NCBI RefSeq assembly: GCF_014652315.1
Contig: NZ_BMYO01000013.1
Span: forward strand, 807 to 43,245
Direction: 5' to 3'
From: Jeongeupia chitinilytica
Lineage (GTDB): Bacteria > Pseudomonadota > Gammaproteobacteria > Burkholderiales > Chitinibacteraceae
DNA length: 42,439 bases
The number at the start of each line of letters is the position of its first letter. Within the stretch, counting starts at the first letter, position 1. Under the pieces are notes generated by a model that was not told the DNA's origin, made no database searches, and saw nothing but the letters and a program-made list of their open reading frames with translations. Made by a program: the position numbers and the translations under genes. Positions 26,138 through 34,149 of this stretch are shown here, piece after piece.

Positions 26138-26962
26138 ATGACCACCCCCACTTCCAGCCTCGCCGTCGAAGCGGCCATTTTCGACTGGGCCGGCACCCTG
26201 GTCGACTTCGGCTCGCTGGCACCGACGCAGATTTTCGTCGAGGTGTTTGCCCAGTTCGACATCGACATCACGCTGGCCCAGGCGCGCGGCCCGATGGGGC
26301 TGTCCAAGTGGCAGCACATCCGGACCCTGCTGGCCGTGCCGGCCATCCAGCAGCAATGGCAGGCACGCTTCGGCCGCGCCTCGACCGACGAGGACGTCGA
26401 CGCGATGTACCGTCGGTTCATGCCGTTGCAGCTCGCCAGGGTCGGCGACTACTCGCAACCGATTGACGGCGCACGCGACACGCTGGCCTGGCTGCGCGAA
26501 TCCGGCATCAAGGTCGGCTCGTGCTCCGGCTACCCGCGCGAAGTGATGAACGTGCTGCTGCCGCAGTCCAACGCCGCCGGGATCTCGCCCGACTGCGTCG
26601 TCGCCGGCGACGACCTGCCCGCCGGCGGTCGCCCGGGCCCGTACATGGCGCTGGCCAACGTGCTGGGGCTGGCGATCGGCGATGTGCGCCGCTGCATCAA
26701 GATCGACGACACCGTGCCCGGCATCGAGGAAGGCCGCCGCGCCGGCATGTGGTGCGTCGGCGTGACGCTGTCGGGCAACGAGGTCGGCTACTCGCCGGAC
26801 GAGCTGGCGCAGGCACATCCCGACGACATCAGCGCGCGCTGCGCGCACGCCGGCGCACGCCTGCGCGGCGCCGGTGCGCACTACATCGTCGAATCGGTGG
26901 CCGACCTGCGCGAGGTCGTCATCGATGTCGACCGCCGTATCAGGGCAGGCGAACACCCCTGA
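26138..26962 (+). CDS. phnX: Phosphonoacetaldehyde hydrolase
   Basis: A 274-residue HAD-superfamily enzyme (phosphonatase) that splits phosphonoacetaldehyde into acetaldehyde and phosphate. The nucleophile is D16 in FDWAGT, the Schiff-base lysine K57 in GPMGLSKWQHI, both matching D12/K53 of the Bacillus enzyme. The region CSGYPREVM provides the second HAD motif, and KIDDTVPGIEEGRRAGMWCV the last. The start is ATG 26138 after AGGA, 17 bases past the dehydrogenase stop. Length and motifs are normal, so the enzyme should be functional. The usual partner PhnW (2-aminoethylphosphonate transaminase) is absent from this operon. A GC hairpin follows 21 bases after the stop. Confidence 0.95.
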   Translation: MTTPTSSLAVEAAIFDWAGTLVDFGSLAPTQIFVEVFAQFDIDITLAQARGPMGLSKWQHIRTLLAVPAIQQQWQARFGRASTDEDVDAMYRRFMPLQLARVGDYSQPIDGARDTLAWLRESGIKVGSCSGYPREVMNVLLPQSNAAGISPDCVVAGDDLPAGGRPGPYMALANVLGLAIGDVRRCIKIDDTVPGIEEGRRAGMWCVGVTLSGNEVGYSPDELAQAHPDDISARCAHAGARLRGAGAHYIVESVADLREVVIDVDRRIRAGEHP

Positions 26963-26983
26963 TCCGTCCCGGGCACCACCGGT

Positions 26984-27013
26984 ACGCCGGCTGCCGCCAA
27001 AGGCGGCCGGCGT
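26984..27013 (+). terminator. Hairpin after phnX
   Basis: ACGCCGGC...CGCC pairs with GGCGGCCGGCGT (12 pairs, a three-base TGC bulge) around an AAA loop. No T-run follows. If functional it would separate the phosphodiesterase gene from the phn transcript, at least partly. Confidence 0.45.
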
Positions 27014-27117
27014 GCCCTGCACTACGGCGGTGAACCGACACCGGCGGCGGCTCCGCACGCCCGGTGGGCGCGCACCGCTGCCGTTTCGTCGTTCTCTCAC
27101 CCTCACCGGAGTCTGCA

Positions 27118-28536
27118 ATGAAACAGCTTGCCCTCGCGCTCTGTACCGTTCTGGTCAGCACGCTCGCCAGTGCCGCCGCACTGGATTCGTTCGATTTCAC
27201 CGCCAACGCCGCCATCTCCGGCTTCAACACCGAGCACCTGACCCAGGTCACGCCCGAGCAGTGCGCTTCATCCTGCCTCGCCACCTCGCGCGCCAACTGG
27301 TGCGTGTCGTTCGACTACTACAAGAACACCCAGGAGTGCGACCTGAGCAACAAGCGCGCGGCCGATGTCGGCGGGCTGAAGACCAACTACGCCGGCAACC
27401 CGTACGACCACTACGGCATCAAGGACGTGCTGCGCGCATTCACCTTCACCGCCAATGCCGCCATTGCCGGCTACAACACCGAGCGCCTGACCGGGGTCTC
27501 GCCCGCCGCCTGCGCCAGTGCCTGTCTGGACGGCAGCCGCAGCAACTGGTGTCGCTCGTTCGACTACAACAGGACGACGCAGGAATGCGACCTGAGCGAC
27601 AAGCGCGCGCGGGACATCGGCGGCCTCAAGACCGATTACAGCGGCAATCCGTACGACCACTATTCATGGGCACCGGTCGACGGCGTGCCCAACCCGCTGC
27701 CGGGCAACCGGCACGTGCTGCTGATCGGCATCGACGGTCTGCGCGGTGACGCGATCGGCTGCAGCGGCTGCGTCGCCACGCCGGCGCTGAGCGCGCTGAT
27801 CCAGGGCGGCGCGGTGCATCACAACCTGCTGGCCGGCGGCAGCCAGGCCACCGTCAGCGGCCCCGGCTGGGCGACCAATTTCACCGGTTTCTGGGCCGAC
27901 CAGCACGGCGTGACGTCGAACGACATCACCCAGCCGTTGCTCAAGCCGCATGTGTTCGACCAGATCAAGCAGGGCTACCCGACGGCGACCACGGCCGTCG
28001 TCGCCGACTGGGCCAACCTCACTCACAACCTGCTGCCGAAGCAGGCCGACTACGTGGTGAGCAACGAAGCCAAGAACTCGCAGCAGGCCACCGATGCGGT
28101 GAAACGCTGGCTGGCGATGAGCAACGCCCCGACGGCGATCTTCTATTACCTGCACAACGTCGACATCCACGCCGCCAGCTACGATCCGCTCAACGCCAAC
28201 TACCAGAGCAAGATCGCCGGCGAGGACGCACAGATCCAGCAGGTGCTGAACGCGCTGGCAGCCCGGCCGAATTACGCCAGCGAGGACTGGCTGATCGTCG
28301 TCGCCTCCGACCACGGCGGCATCAACAGCAGCCACGGCGGCCAGACCGCGCAGGAGCGCGACGCCATCCTGATCCTGAACAACACCTGGCAGAAGAGCGG
28401 CAAGACGCCGTACTGCAGCGGTGACCTGAGCGCGGTCACGCTGACGCAGGTCAACGGCGTCACGCCGCACGTGCTGGACTTCCTCGGTCTGCCCAATGTC
28501 ACCGCCGGCCAGAAGTACGCCGGCTGCGGCCAGTAA
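27118..28536 (+). CDS. Secreted phosphodiesterase/nucleotide pyrophosphatase-type enzyme with two PAN domains
   Basis: A 472-residue exported protein started at ATG 27118 after CGGAG. A signal peptide (LALALCTVLVSTLASAAA) is followed by two tandem PAN/Apple-like domains of about 78 residues that are close copies (FTANAAISGFNTEHLT and FTANAAIAGYNTERLT; both end GNPYDHY). Each has four Cys that can form disulfides. The C-terminal part is an alkaline-phosphatase-superfamily type I phosphodiesterase: metal ligand D206 in GIDGLRGD, nucleophile segment VSGPGWATNFTG, NVDIHAASYD, ASDHGGINSSHGG. It should hydrolyse a phosphodiester outside the cell; PAN domains usually bind glycans or proteins. Lying 155 bases after phnX on the same strand, it may release phosphonate or phosphate esters for uptake. 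Confidence 0.85.
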   Translation: MKQLALALCTVLVSTLASAAALDSFDFTANAAISGFNTEHLTQVTPEQCASSCLATSRANWCVSFDYYKNTQECDLSNKRAADVGGLKTNYAGNPYDHYGIKDVLRAFTFTANAAIAGYNTERLTGVSPAACASACLDGSRSNWCRSFDYNRTTQECDLSDKRARDIGGLKTDYSGNPYDHYSWAPVDGVPNPLPGNRHVLLIGIDGLRGDAIGCSGCVATPALSALIQGGAVHHNLLAGGSQATVSGPGWATNFTGFWADQHGVTSNDITQPLLKPHVFDQIKQGYPTATTAVVADWANLTHNLLPKQADYVVSNEAKNSQQATDAVKRWLAMSNAPTAIFYYLHNVDIHAASYDPLNANYQSKIAGEDAQIQQVLNALAARPNYASEDWLIVVASDHGGINSSHGGQTAQERDAILILNNTWQKSGKTPYCSGDLSAVTLTQVNGVTPHVLDFLGLPNVTAGQKYAGCGQ

Positions 28537-28586
28537 CCCCCTGCAGGCGCCGATGCGCGGCCGGGCTGGCCGCGACGCTTCGACTC

Positions 28587-28622
28587 AACGAAAAACGCGG
28601 CACCCGACCGCGTTTTCTCGTT
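28587..28622. terminator. Bidirectional terminator between convergent genes
   Basis: AACGAAAAACGCGG pairs with CCGCGTTTTCTCGTT around a seven-base loop; A-rich on one side and T-rich on the other, it can stop transcription of the phosphodiesterase gene and of the convergent SDR gene. Confidence 0.82.
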
Positions 28623-28634
28623 CAACAGCATCGG

Positions 28635-29384
28635 TCAGCGCGCGGTGTAACCGCCGTCGACCGCCACGCTCTGGCCATTCAGGTAACGGACCTTGCCGCT
28701 GGCGAGGAAGATGATCGTCCGGGCAATCTCGTCGGCGTCGGCCGCGCGCGGATTCGGCAGCGACGCGAGCATGCCGGTCTGGACGGCCGCATCGTTGCCG
28801 GTGAAGCGCTCGAACATCTCGGTCCGCACCGGTCCCGGTGCGACGGCGTTGACGGTGACGCCGTGCGGCGCGGCTTCGAGTGCGGCACTCCTCGTCAGCC
28901 CCTCGACGGCGAACTTGCTCGCCACATAGACCGAGGCACCGGCCATGCCAACCTGGCCGGCGATCGACGACAGGTTGACGATGGCGCCGCTGCCCTGCGG
29001 CAACATCACCGCCAGCTCGTGCTTCATCGCCAGCAGCACGCCGAGCACATTGGTCCGGAACGTCGCCTCGTAGTTGTCGACGGTCTGCCCGGTCAGCGGG
29101 CCGGACGCTCCTTCGATCCCCGCATTGTTGACCGCGACGTCGAGCCGGCCGAAACGCGCAACGGCGCGCGCCACCAGCTGCTGCACGTCGGCCTCGTTGC
29201 GGACGTCCGCATGGACGTATTCGGCTTCGGCATCGAGCGCGTGCAGTTCGGCCACCAGCGCGGCGCCGGCCGCGTCGCGACGGCCGCTGACGATCAGCCG
29301 GGCACCTTCACGGGCAAAGGCGATGGCGGTGGCACGACCGATGCCGGTCAGTGCACCGGTGATCAGGACGACGGGCTTGTTCAT
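28635..29384 (-). CDS. Short-chain dehydrogenase/reductase (SDR)
   Basis: A 249-residue classical SDR started at ATG 29384, eight bases after GAGGAG; the longer frame upstream is not supported. The cofactor motif is ITGALTGIGRATA with SGRRD after the second strand, suggesting NADP preference. NNAG is at about residue 88, the catalytic Ser in LSSIAG, and Tyr/Lys in YVASK. The C terminus YLNGQSVAVDGGY is the usual SDR end. Substrate unknown. It is transcribed away from a LysR gene with 115 bases between starts, so that regulator probably controls it. Confidence 0.9.
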   Translation of the reverse strand: MNKPVVLITGALTGIGRATAIAFAREGARLIVSGRRDAAGAALVAELHALDAEAEYVHADVRNEADVQQLVARAVARFGRLDVAVNNAGIEGASGPLTGQTVDNYEATFRTNVLGVLLAMKHELAVMLPQGSGAIVNLSSIAGQVGMAGASVYVASKFAVEGLTRSAALEAAPHGVTVNAVAPGPVRTEMFERFTGNDAAVQTGMLASLPNPRAADADEIARTIIFLASGKVRYLNGQSVAVDGGYTAR

Positions 29385-29499
29385 GGTGTTGCTCCTCGGG
29401 GTCGGATGGTGATGCCGATCGTCACCCATTCCTTTCAAACCGATAAGCAGGCCGGATCGCCTATCATTCATTCCTGAACGGACTTGATGGACGATACCG

Positions 29500-30435
29500 A
29501 TGGACCGGCTTCAGGCCATGCACACCTTCGTCCGCGTCGTCGAAACCGGCAGTTTTTCGGCCGTGGCGCGCGAACGGCACACCACGCAGAGCACCGTCAG
29601 CAAGCAGATCGCCGCGCTCGAACACGCGCTGGGCGTACGCCTGCTGAACCGCTCGACCCGGGCTCTGGCGCTGAGCGAGGCCGGCGCCCACTACTTTGAA
29701 CAGGCACGGCGGCTCGTCGCCGAGGTGGACGACCTCGAAGCCGCGTTGCGGCAGGGAGAACAGCGCCTGGTCGGTCCGTTGCGCGTCGCCGCCGCCGTCG
29801 GCTTCGGCAGGCTGAAGCTGATGCCGCTGGTGCAGCGTTTTCTCGAAGCCCACCCCGACGTCTCGATCGACCTGCGCCTGCACGACGGCTTTGTCGATCT
29901 GGTCGAACAGGGCGTCGACGTCGCGGTCCGGATCGGCGAGCTCGGCGACAGCAGCCTGATCGCGCGGCGCATCGGCACCTCGTACCGGATGGCACTGGCC
30001 AGCCGCGGCTACCTCGCGTCGCTGCCGGCGGCGCCCCGCAGCCCGGCCGATCTGGCCCGGCACAACTGCCTCGTCTACACCGAACTCAGCGCCGGCAATG
30101 CCTGGCTGTTTACCGCCGGCGAAGGTGCCGGCGTTGCGGCCGGGACGACGCAGACCATCCGCGTGCGCGGCAACCTGCAGTCGAACAGCAGTGAGGTCAT
30201 CCGCAGCGCGGTGCTGTCCGGCATGGGCATCGCCTACTCGCCGAGCTGGCTGTTCGACGCCGAAATGGCCAGCGGTGAGGTGGTCCGGCTGCTTCCCGGC
30301 TGGGTGGCGACCAGCCCGCCGATCCATCTGGTCTATCCGCGTGCCCGCGCACAGGCGGCCAGGGTCAGGGCCTTCAGCGATTTCGTCGCCGACGCGCTGC
30401 GGTCCGGGCCAGGTGGCAGCGCTCAGGCCGGCTGA
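29500..30435 (+). CDS. LysR-family regulator divergent from SDR
   Basis: A 311-residue LysR-type regulator (CrgA/DmlR-like group) started at ATG 29500. The DNA-binding domain is MDRLQAMHTFVRVVETGSFS, then ARERHTTQSTVSKQIAALEH and LLNRSTRALALSEAG. The effector domain includes DLRLHDGFVDLVEQGVDVAV and the end region GMGIAYSPSWLFDAEM. It is divergent from the SDR gene, and a small TTCA-TTCC-TGAA dyad (29467-29478) lies between their starts. Members of this group often activate an adjacent dehydrogenase gene in response to an aldehyde or quinone. Its 3' end overlaps the convergent speG gene by 13 bases. Confidence 0.88.
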   Translation: MDRLQAMHTFVRVVETGSFSAVARERHTTQSTVSKQIAALEHALGVRLLNRSTRALALSEAGAHYFEQARRLVAEVDDLEAALRQGEQRLVGPLRVAAAVGFGRLKLMPLVQRFLEAHPDVSIDLRLHDGFVDLVEQGVDVAVRIGELGDSSLIARRIGTSYRMALASRGYLASLPAAPRSPADLARHNCLVYTELSAGNAWLFTAGEGAGVAAGTTQTIRVRGNLQSNSSEVIRSAVLSGMGIAYSPSWLFDAEMASGEVVRLLPGWVATSPPIHLVYPRARAQAARVRAFSDFVADALRSGPGGSAQAG

Positions 30436-30953
30436 GCCCTGGCGGCCAGATAGTCCGACTGGAACAGGCACATCCGCAGCACGTTGTGGTAACGGCCGTT
30501 GCTGAAGAACTCCTCGATCAGCTCGGCCTCGGTGCTGAAGCCGCATTTCTCGTAGATGTGGATCGCCGCCCTGTTCGACACGTCGACGACCAGGTACAGC
30601 TTGCGCAGGTTCAGCACCGAAAACGCATAGCGGATCGCCAGTTCGGTGGCGCGGGTGGCGTAACCGCGACCCTGCGCGCCCGGCGCGATGATGATCAGGA
30701 ACTCGCCACGGCGGTGGATGTAGTCGAGCTCGATCAGCTCGACCAGGCCCACCGGTTCGTCCGCCGCATCGACCGCGACGAAACGGCGTTCGCGCTGGTC
30801 GTGCACGTGCTGCTCGTACAGCTGGGTCAGCTCGGCAAAGGTTTCGTACGGTTCCTCGAACCAGTAGCGCATCACCCCGGCGTCGTTGTTCAGCGCGTGG
30901 ACGAAGCGCAGGTCGTCGCGCTCGAGCGGGCGCAATCGCAATGCATTCGGCAT
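30423..30953 (-). CDS. speG: Spermidine N-acetyltransferase
   Basis: A 176-residue GNAT enzyme very close to E. coli SpeG, which acetylates spermidine and spermine with acetyl-CoA to detoxify polyamines. Shared blocks: LRPLERDDLRFVHALNN, VMRYWFEEPYETF, ERRFVAVD, the acetyl-CoA motif IIIAPGAQGRGYATRA and LYLVVDVSNRAAIHIYEKCG. ATG 30953, six bases after GGAG, is preferred over ATG 30959, which touches that site. It lies 11 bases downstream of the PACE efflux gene, forming a two-gene operon. The C-terminal end is about ten residues shorter than in E. coli. SpeG forms dodecamers with an allosteric polyamine site. Confidence 0.93.
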   Translation of the reverse strand: MPNALRLRPLERDDLRFVHALNNDAGVMRYWFEEPYETFAELTQLYEQHVHDQRERRFVAVDAADEPVGLVELIELDYIHRRGEFLIIIAPGAQGRGYATRATELAIRYAFSVLNLRKLYLVVDVSNRAAIHIYEKCGFSTEAELIEEFFSNGRYHNVLRMCLFQSDYLAARAQPA

Positions 30954-30964
30954 GGTCATCTCCT

Positions 30965-31405
30965 TCAGGCCGCCTTGACGGCAGGCGGTGCGGGCTCGGC
31001 GACCGGGAACACCCAGTCGTAAGCCCAGTTGAACACGAAGGCGTAGACCAAATAGAAAACGACAATGGCCAGATCCATCACCAGCGCCTGCCACAGGCTG
31101 ATCTGCAGATAGAGCGCCATCGCCGGCAGCAGGATCAGCAACAGGCCGCCTTCGAACAGCAGCGCGTGCACGATGCGCAGCCGCAGCGTTTTGCGCGTCG
31201 TGCCGGCGTGGCGCAGCATCAGCCGGTCGAAACCGAGGTTGTAGATGTAGTTCCACACCGTGGCAACCAGCGCGCTGGCCACGCCGATCACGCCCATCTT
31301 GGCGGGCGGCAGATCGAACAGCAGGAAGCCGTAGGGAATCACCAGCAGCACACCAAACACCTCGAACATCAGGGCGTGGCGGATGCGGTCGGCGACGTTG
31401 CGCAC
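30965..31405 (-). CDS. PACE-family efflux transporter (two BTP domains)
   Basis: A 146-residue, four-helix inner-membrane protein started at GTG 31405, six bases after GGAG. The PACE pattern is clear: two bacterial transmembrane pair units, each opening with an R-x-x-H-A-x-x-F-E motif (RIRHALMFEVFGVLL; RIVHALLFEGGLLL) and each ending with an aromatic W/N-Y-x-D motif (WNYIYNLGFD; FNWAYDWVF). PACE proteins such as AceI export chlorhexidine and, physiologically, short-chain diamines like putrescine and cadaverine by proton antiport. Operon membership with speG supports polyamine or acetyl-polyamine export here. Confidence 0.9.
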   Translation of the reverse strand: MRNVADRIRHALMFEVFGVLLVIPYGFLLFDLPPAKMGVIGVASALVATVWNYIYNLGFDRLMLRHAGTTRKTLRLRIVHALLFEGGLLLILLPAMALYLQISLWQALVMDLAIVVFYLVYAFVFNWAYDWVFPVAEPAPPAVKAA

Positions 31406-31518
31406 AGTGGTCTCCTTCGTGAATGAAGGCCCCAGTCTATCCGCTGTGCAATATCGATCCAGTCAGGAACCATCGGTTATTCAGATGGATGACCTGCGAC
31501 GCCGGATCTGGGTCTGTT

Positions 31519-31941
31519 TCAGTCGTCGTTGCGCTGAACGGGCGGCAAACGCAACAGCCGGGCATCGCCGACGCGCATCGTCGCCTGGTTCATCAGCCAG
31601 CGCGTCAGCGTCTCGCGCTTGTGGTTCAGTTCGTCGACGCCGAAGCCGGCCAGATCGGCCACCCGCGCGGCGGCGGCGATCACGACCTCGCCGTCGTGCG
31701 TCGGTGCACATGCGAGATGGCGGAAGCCGTCCTGCTCGGTCAGCCAGTAGACCTCGTCACCGTCGTCGACCAGCGCCAGCGTGCCGGGACGCTGCGCCGC
31801 CAGCTCGGTCGCGACCAGCTGGCAGACGGCGTGGAACCACTGCCACACCTGTTCGGTGTCGTCGTCGGCGCCGTAACGGGGAATGTCGGTGAAAAGCGGC
31901 AGGGAATGGGACACGTGCGGCACCGGTCGGCAAAAACGCAT
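31519..31941 (-). CDS. Hypothetical protein, 140 residues
   Basis: A minus-strand gene with protein-like composition but no family I recognise. Residues such as DDDTEQVWQWFHAVCQLVA, GTLALVDDGDEVYWLTEQ and HDGEVVIAAAARVADLAGFG suggest a small alpha/beta cytoplasmic protein. There is no signal peptide. The start is uncertain: ATG 31941 is used here, but no good ribosome binding site precedes it, and GTG 31914 is an alternative. It lies between the lipoprotein terminator upstream and the PACE gene 113 bases downstream, on the same strand as both. Confidence 0.55.
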   Translation of the reverse strand: MRFCRPVPHVSHSLPLFTDIPRYGADDDTEQVWQWFHAVCQLVATELAAQRPGTLALVDDGDEVYWLTEQDGFRHLACAPTHDGEVVIAAAARVADLAGFGVDELNHKRETLTRWLMNQATMRVGDARLLRLPPVQRNDD

Positions 31942-31969
31942 TGTGCCAGATGCCCGCAATGCGCCCACC

Positions 31970-32002
31970 AACACGAACGCCACCCGAAGGTGGCGTCGTG
32001 TT
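31970..32002 (-). terminator. Terminator hairpin of lipoprotein gene
   Basis: AACACGAACGCCACC and GGTGGCGTCGTGTT form a 14-pair stem with one bulged A and a CGAA tetraloop, 15 bases past the lipoprotein stop. No T-run follows on the minus strand. Confidence 0.65.
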
Positions 32003-32017
32003 CAACGGATCAGGAGC

Positions 32018-33925
32018 TCAGAGAACCCGTGCGGCATTGATCCGGTAGTCGTACTGGCCGGTGCAGCTGGCCCCGGTGTACTGCTCGGTGCGGCTGTAGG
32101 TGCCGCCCAGTACGCCGGTTGCGAGGTTGAAGTCGAGCTGTTGCGAATACGACAGCGTGACATCGCCGCCCGCCGAGGTCCTGAACTTGTTCAGCGCCGT
32201 CACCCCCGGATAGGCGATCGGCAGCATGGCGGTCGCGTTGCCGTCCCAGACCCGGTACTGCGCCGACTTGCCGTCGCTGCCCGGCTTGACCAGCCAGTTG
32301 AAACCGATCGTGTAGCCGTTCACGCTGTAGTCGCATTGGCTGCCGGCCTGTGCCGTGGTCGTCGTGGTGCCGGTCTGGGTACCGAACCACACGTCATACG
32401 CACCGTAGCGCTGGCCCATCCGGCGGGCGCCGGCCAGGTCGTAGTTGCGGACGTCCTGATAGACCAGCGTACCCTTGTCATCGTTTTCCAGATCCGTCGT
32501 CGTCCGCTTGACCGCGCCGAGCTTGGGCACGTGCCACACGGTTTCGGTCCAGACCGTCGCGGCGGTCGTCTTGCCGTCGCCGTCCTTCTGGGTCATCGTC
32601 GCCTTGTATTCGGACTTGCACGCCTGGAAGCGGCCAATCAGCGTATCCACCGTTTCACGACCGGCAAACACGATTTCCTCGTCCAGCATTTCGGTCCGCG
32701 GCTTGTCGCTGTACCAGTTGCCGATCGACCTGCGTGTGAAGCTGTTCGCGGCAGGCGACTTGAGCTTCAGCTCGTAGGTCTGAGCAAAGCTCGATCCGCC
32801 TCCGGCCAGCGGCAGCTTCTGCAGCCAGTAGCCGGTGGCGACACCGTTCAGGTCGTACTGATCTTCGCGCCAGCCGAGTTTCTGCCGGCCATCAAGCGAG
32901 GTGTAAACATAGTTCTTGTAGCTGAACGGGAACTGCGTCTTCGATGCGCCGGGCGTGTACATCGTGGCATCTTCCTGCACGACGACCTCGTCGAACGTCT
33001 GCGTCACCTGCTGGCCATCGAGCGCCACCTGCTCGCCATTGCGGCCGAAATAGCTTTTCTGGATGCCGCCAAACCAGCCGGACTTGTAGTTTTGCGCACC
33101 GCTCCAGTCGACCTTCTTCTGGCCGTCCCAGGTATACACGGCGAGATCGCTGTCGTTCGTCGCCACCGTTTTCAGGTCGGCCGGCAGGTCGAGGCTGGCA
33201 ATGCACTGGCCCAGCGTTTCGTTCGCCGTATCGATCTTGACCGTACCGGTCAGCGCCTTCACCAGCGCCACCGCCTGGTTGACGATGTTCGGCTCGATCA
33301 GGCGGGCCTTTTCCAGCATCTGGTCGTACGGATCGTTGCCGCCCGTCGCATCCAGTTTCGCGGTAATCAGGTTGCCGATGCTCCGGGCATCGAGCTTGAG
33401 CGTGTTGAGCAGATAATCGAGCACCGCGTTGTTGGCGGCGACGATGCCGTCCCTGGTCTTCGCGGCATCGAGCAACGCACCGCTGAAGGCAGCGAACGCG
33501 TCCTGCGGCAACTGCTTGCCCAGTTGCGCGACGATCAGCGTCGTCAGCGTCGTGAGGTTGGCGGTCGTTTCGCCCGGAATCGCGATCGAGTACAGCACGG
33601 CCTGGTTCGGCTGGCCGGAGGTGACGACGGTGCCGCCCTCGACCTTGAGGATGAACGGTGCGGCCAGCGCGCTGGTGTCGAAGCTGTATTCGCCCCTGGC
33701 GTTGGTCTGCGTCGTCAGCGTCTTGCCGTTGGCGTCCTTCAGCGTCACCGTCGCACCGGACAGCGCGCTGCCGGTTGCGGCGCTGCCGCTCAACTTGCCG
33801 GCATTGGCCACCGGGGTCGTGACCGGCGCCGTGGTCGACGAATCGCTTCCACCACCGCCCCCGCCGCAGGCGGTCAGGGCCAGCAGCGCGGCGGCAACCG
33901 CGCCCAGCTTCAATCTTGCACTCAT
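32018..33925 (-). CDS. Large lipoprotein with carboxypeptidase-regulatory-like domain
   Basis: A 635-residue predicted lipoprotein started at ATG 33925 after GGGGAGAG. The lipobox LTAC is at residues 17-20, followed by a poly-Gly flexible spacer (CGGGGGG) and a Ser/Thr/Pro-rich linker. Residues about 44-100 resemble a carboxypeptidase-regulatory/Big-like repeat (KLSGSAATGSALSGATVTLK, RGEYSFDTSAL). A helical part follows, then from about residue 265 a beta-rich domain full of Tyr/Trp (VYTWDGQKKVDWSGAQNYKS). The last 150 residues again look strand-rich. The function is unknown; an outer-membrane-anchored, surface or periplasmic binding protein is the best guess. It is divergent from mutL with 224 bases between. 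Confidence 0.75.
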   Translation of the reverse strand: MSARLKLGAVAAALLALTACGGGGGGSDSSTTAPVTTPVANAGKLSGSAATGSALSGATVTLKDANGKTLTTQTNARGEYSFDTSALAAPFILKVEGGTVVTSGQPNQAVLYSIAIPGETTANLTTLTTLIVAQLGKQLPQDAFAAFSGALLDAAKTRDGIVAANNAVLDYLLNTLKLDARSIGNLITAKLDATGGNDPYDQMLEKARLIEPNIVNQAVALVKALTGTVKIDTANETLGQCIASLDLPADLKTVATNDSDLAVYTWDGQKKVDWSGAQNYKSGWFGGIQKSYFGRNGEQVALDGQQVTQTFDEVVVQEDATMYTPGASKTQFPFSYKNYVYTSLDGRQKLGWREDQYDLNGVATGYWLQKLPLAGGGSSFAQTYELKLKSPAANSFTRRSIGNWYSDKPRTEMLDEEIVFAGRETVDTLIGRFQACKSEYKATMTQKDGDGKTTAATVWTETVWHVPKLGAVKRTTTDLENDDKGTLVYQDVRNYDLAGARRMGQRYGAYDVWFGTQTGTTTTTAQAGSQCDYSVNGYTIGFNWLVKPGSDGKSAQYRVWDGNATAMLPIAYPGVTALNKFRTSAGGDVTLSYSQQLDFNLATGVLGGTYSRTEQYTGASCTGQYDYRINAARVL

Positions 33926-34149
33926 TGTTCTCTCCCCTTTTTCAGGTCTGTTTTTTCAGGACTGCGATAGTACCGATGCCAGAAAAAATCAAGAAAAAAA
34001 ACAGTTCTGCTTTCATGATTTTTTCAACAACTGCGGCAATCCATGCAAAAAAACCGGACAAAGCACCACCCGCCCCCGTTTGCCGGTGCGGCGGGCCGAT
34101 GCACGAAACGGCAACTGTTATCATGGCGTTTTGCCCTGCCGTCCCAGCC

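Noticed and set aside
31883..33970. A 695-codon plus-strand frame antisense to the lipoprotein gene
   Set aside because: Composition (Arg/Val/Ala/His) is that of a GC-codon shadow; the minus-strand frame has a signal peptide, lipobox and ribosome binding site.
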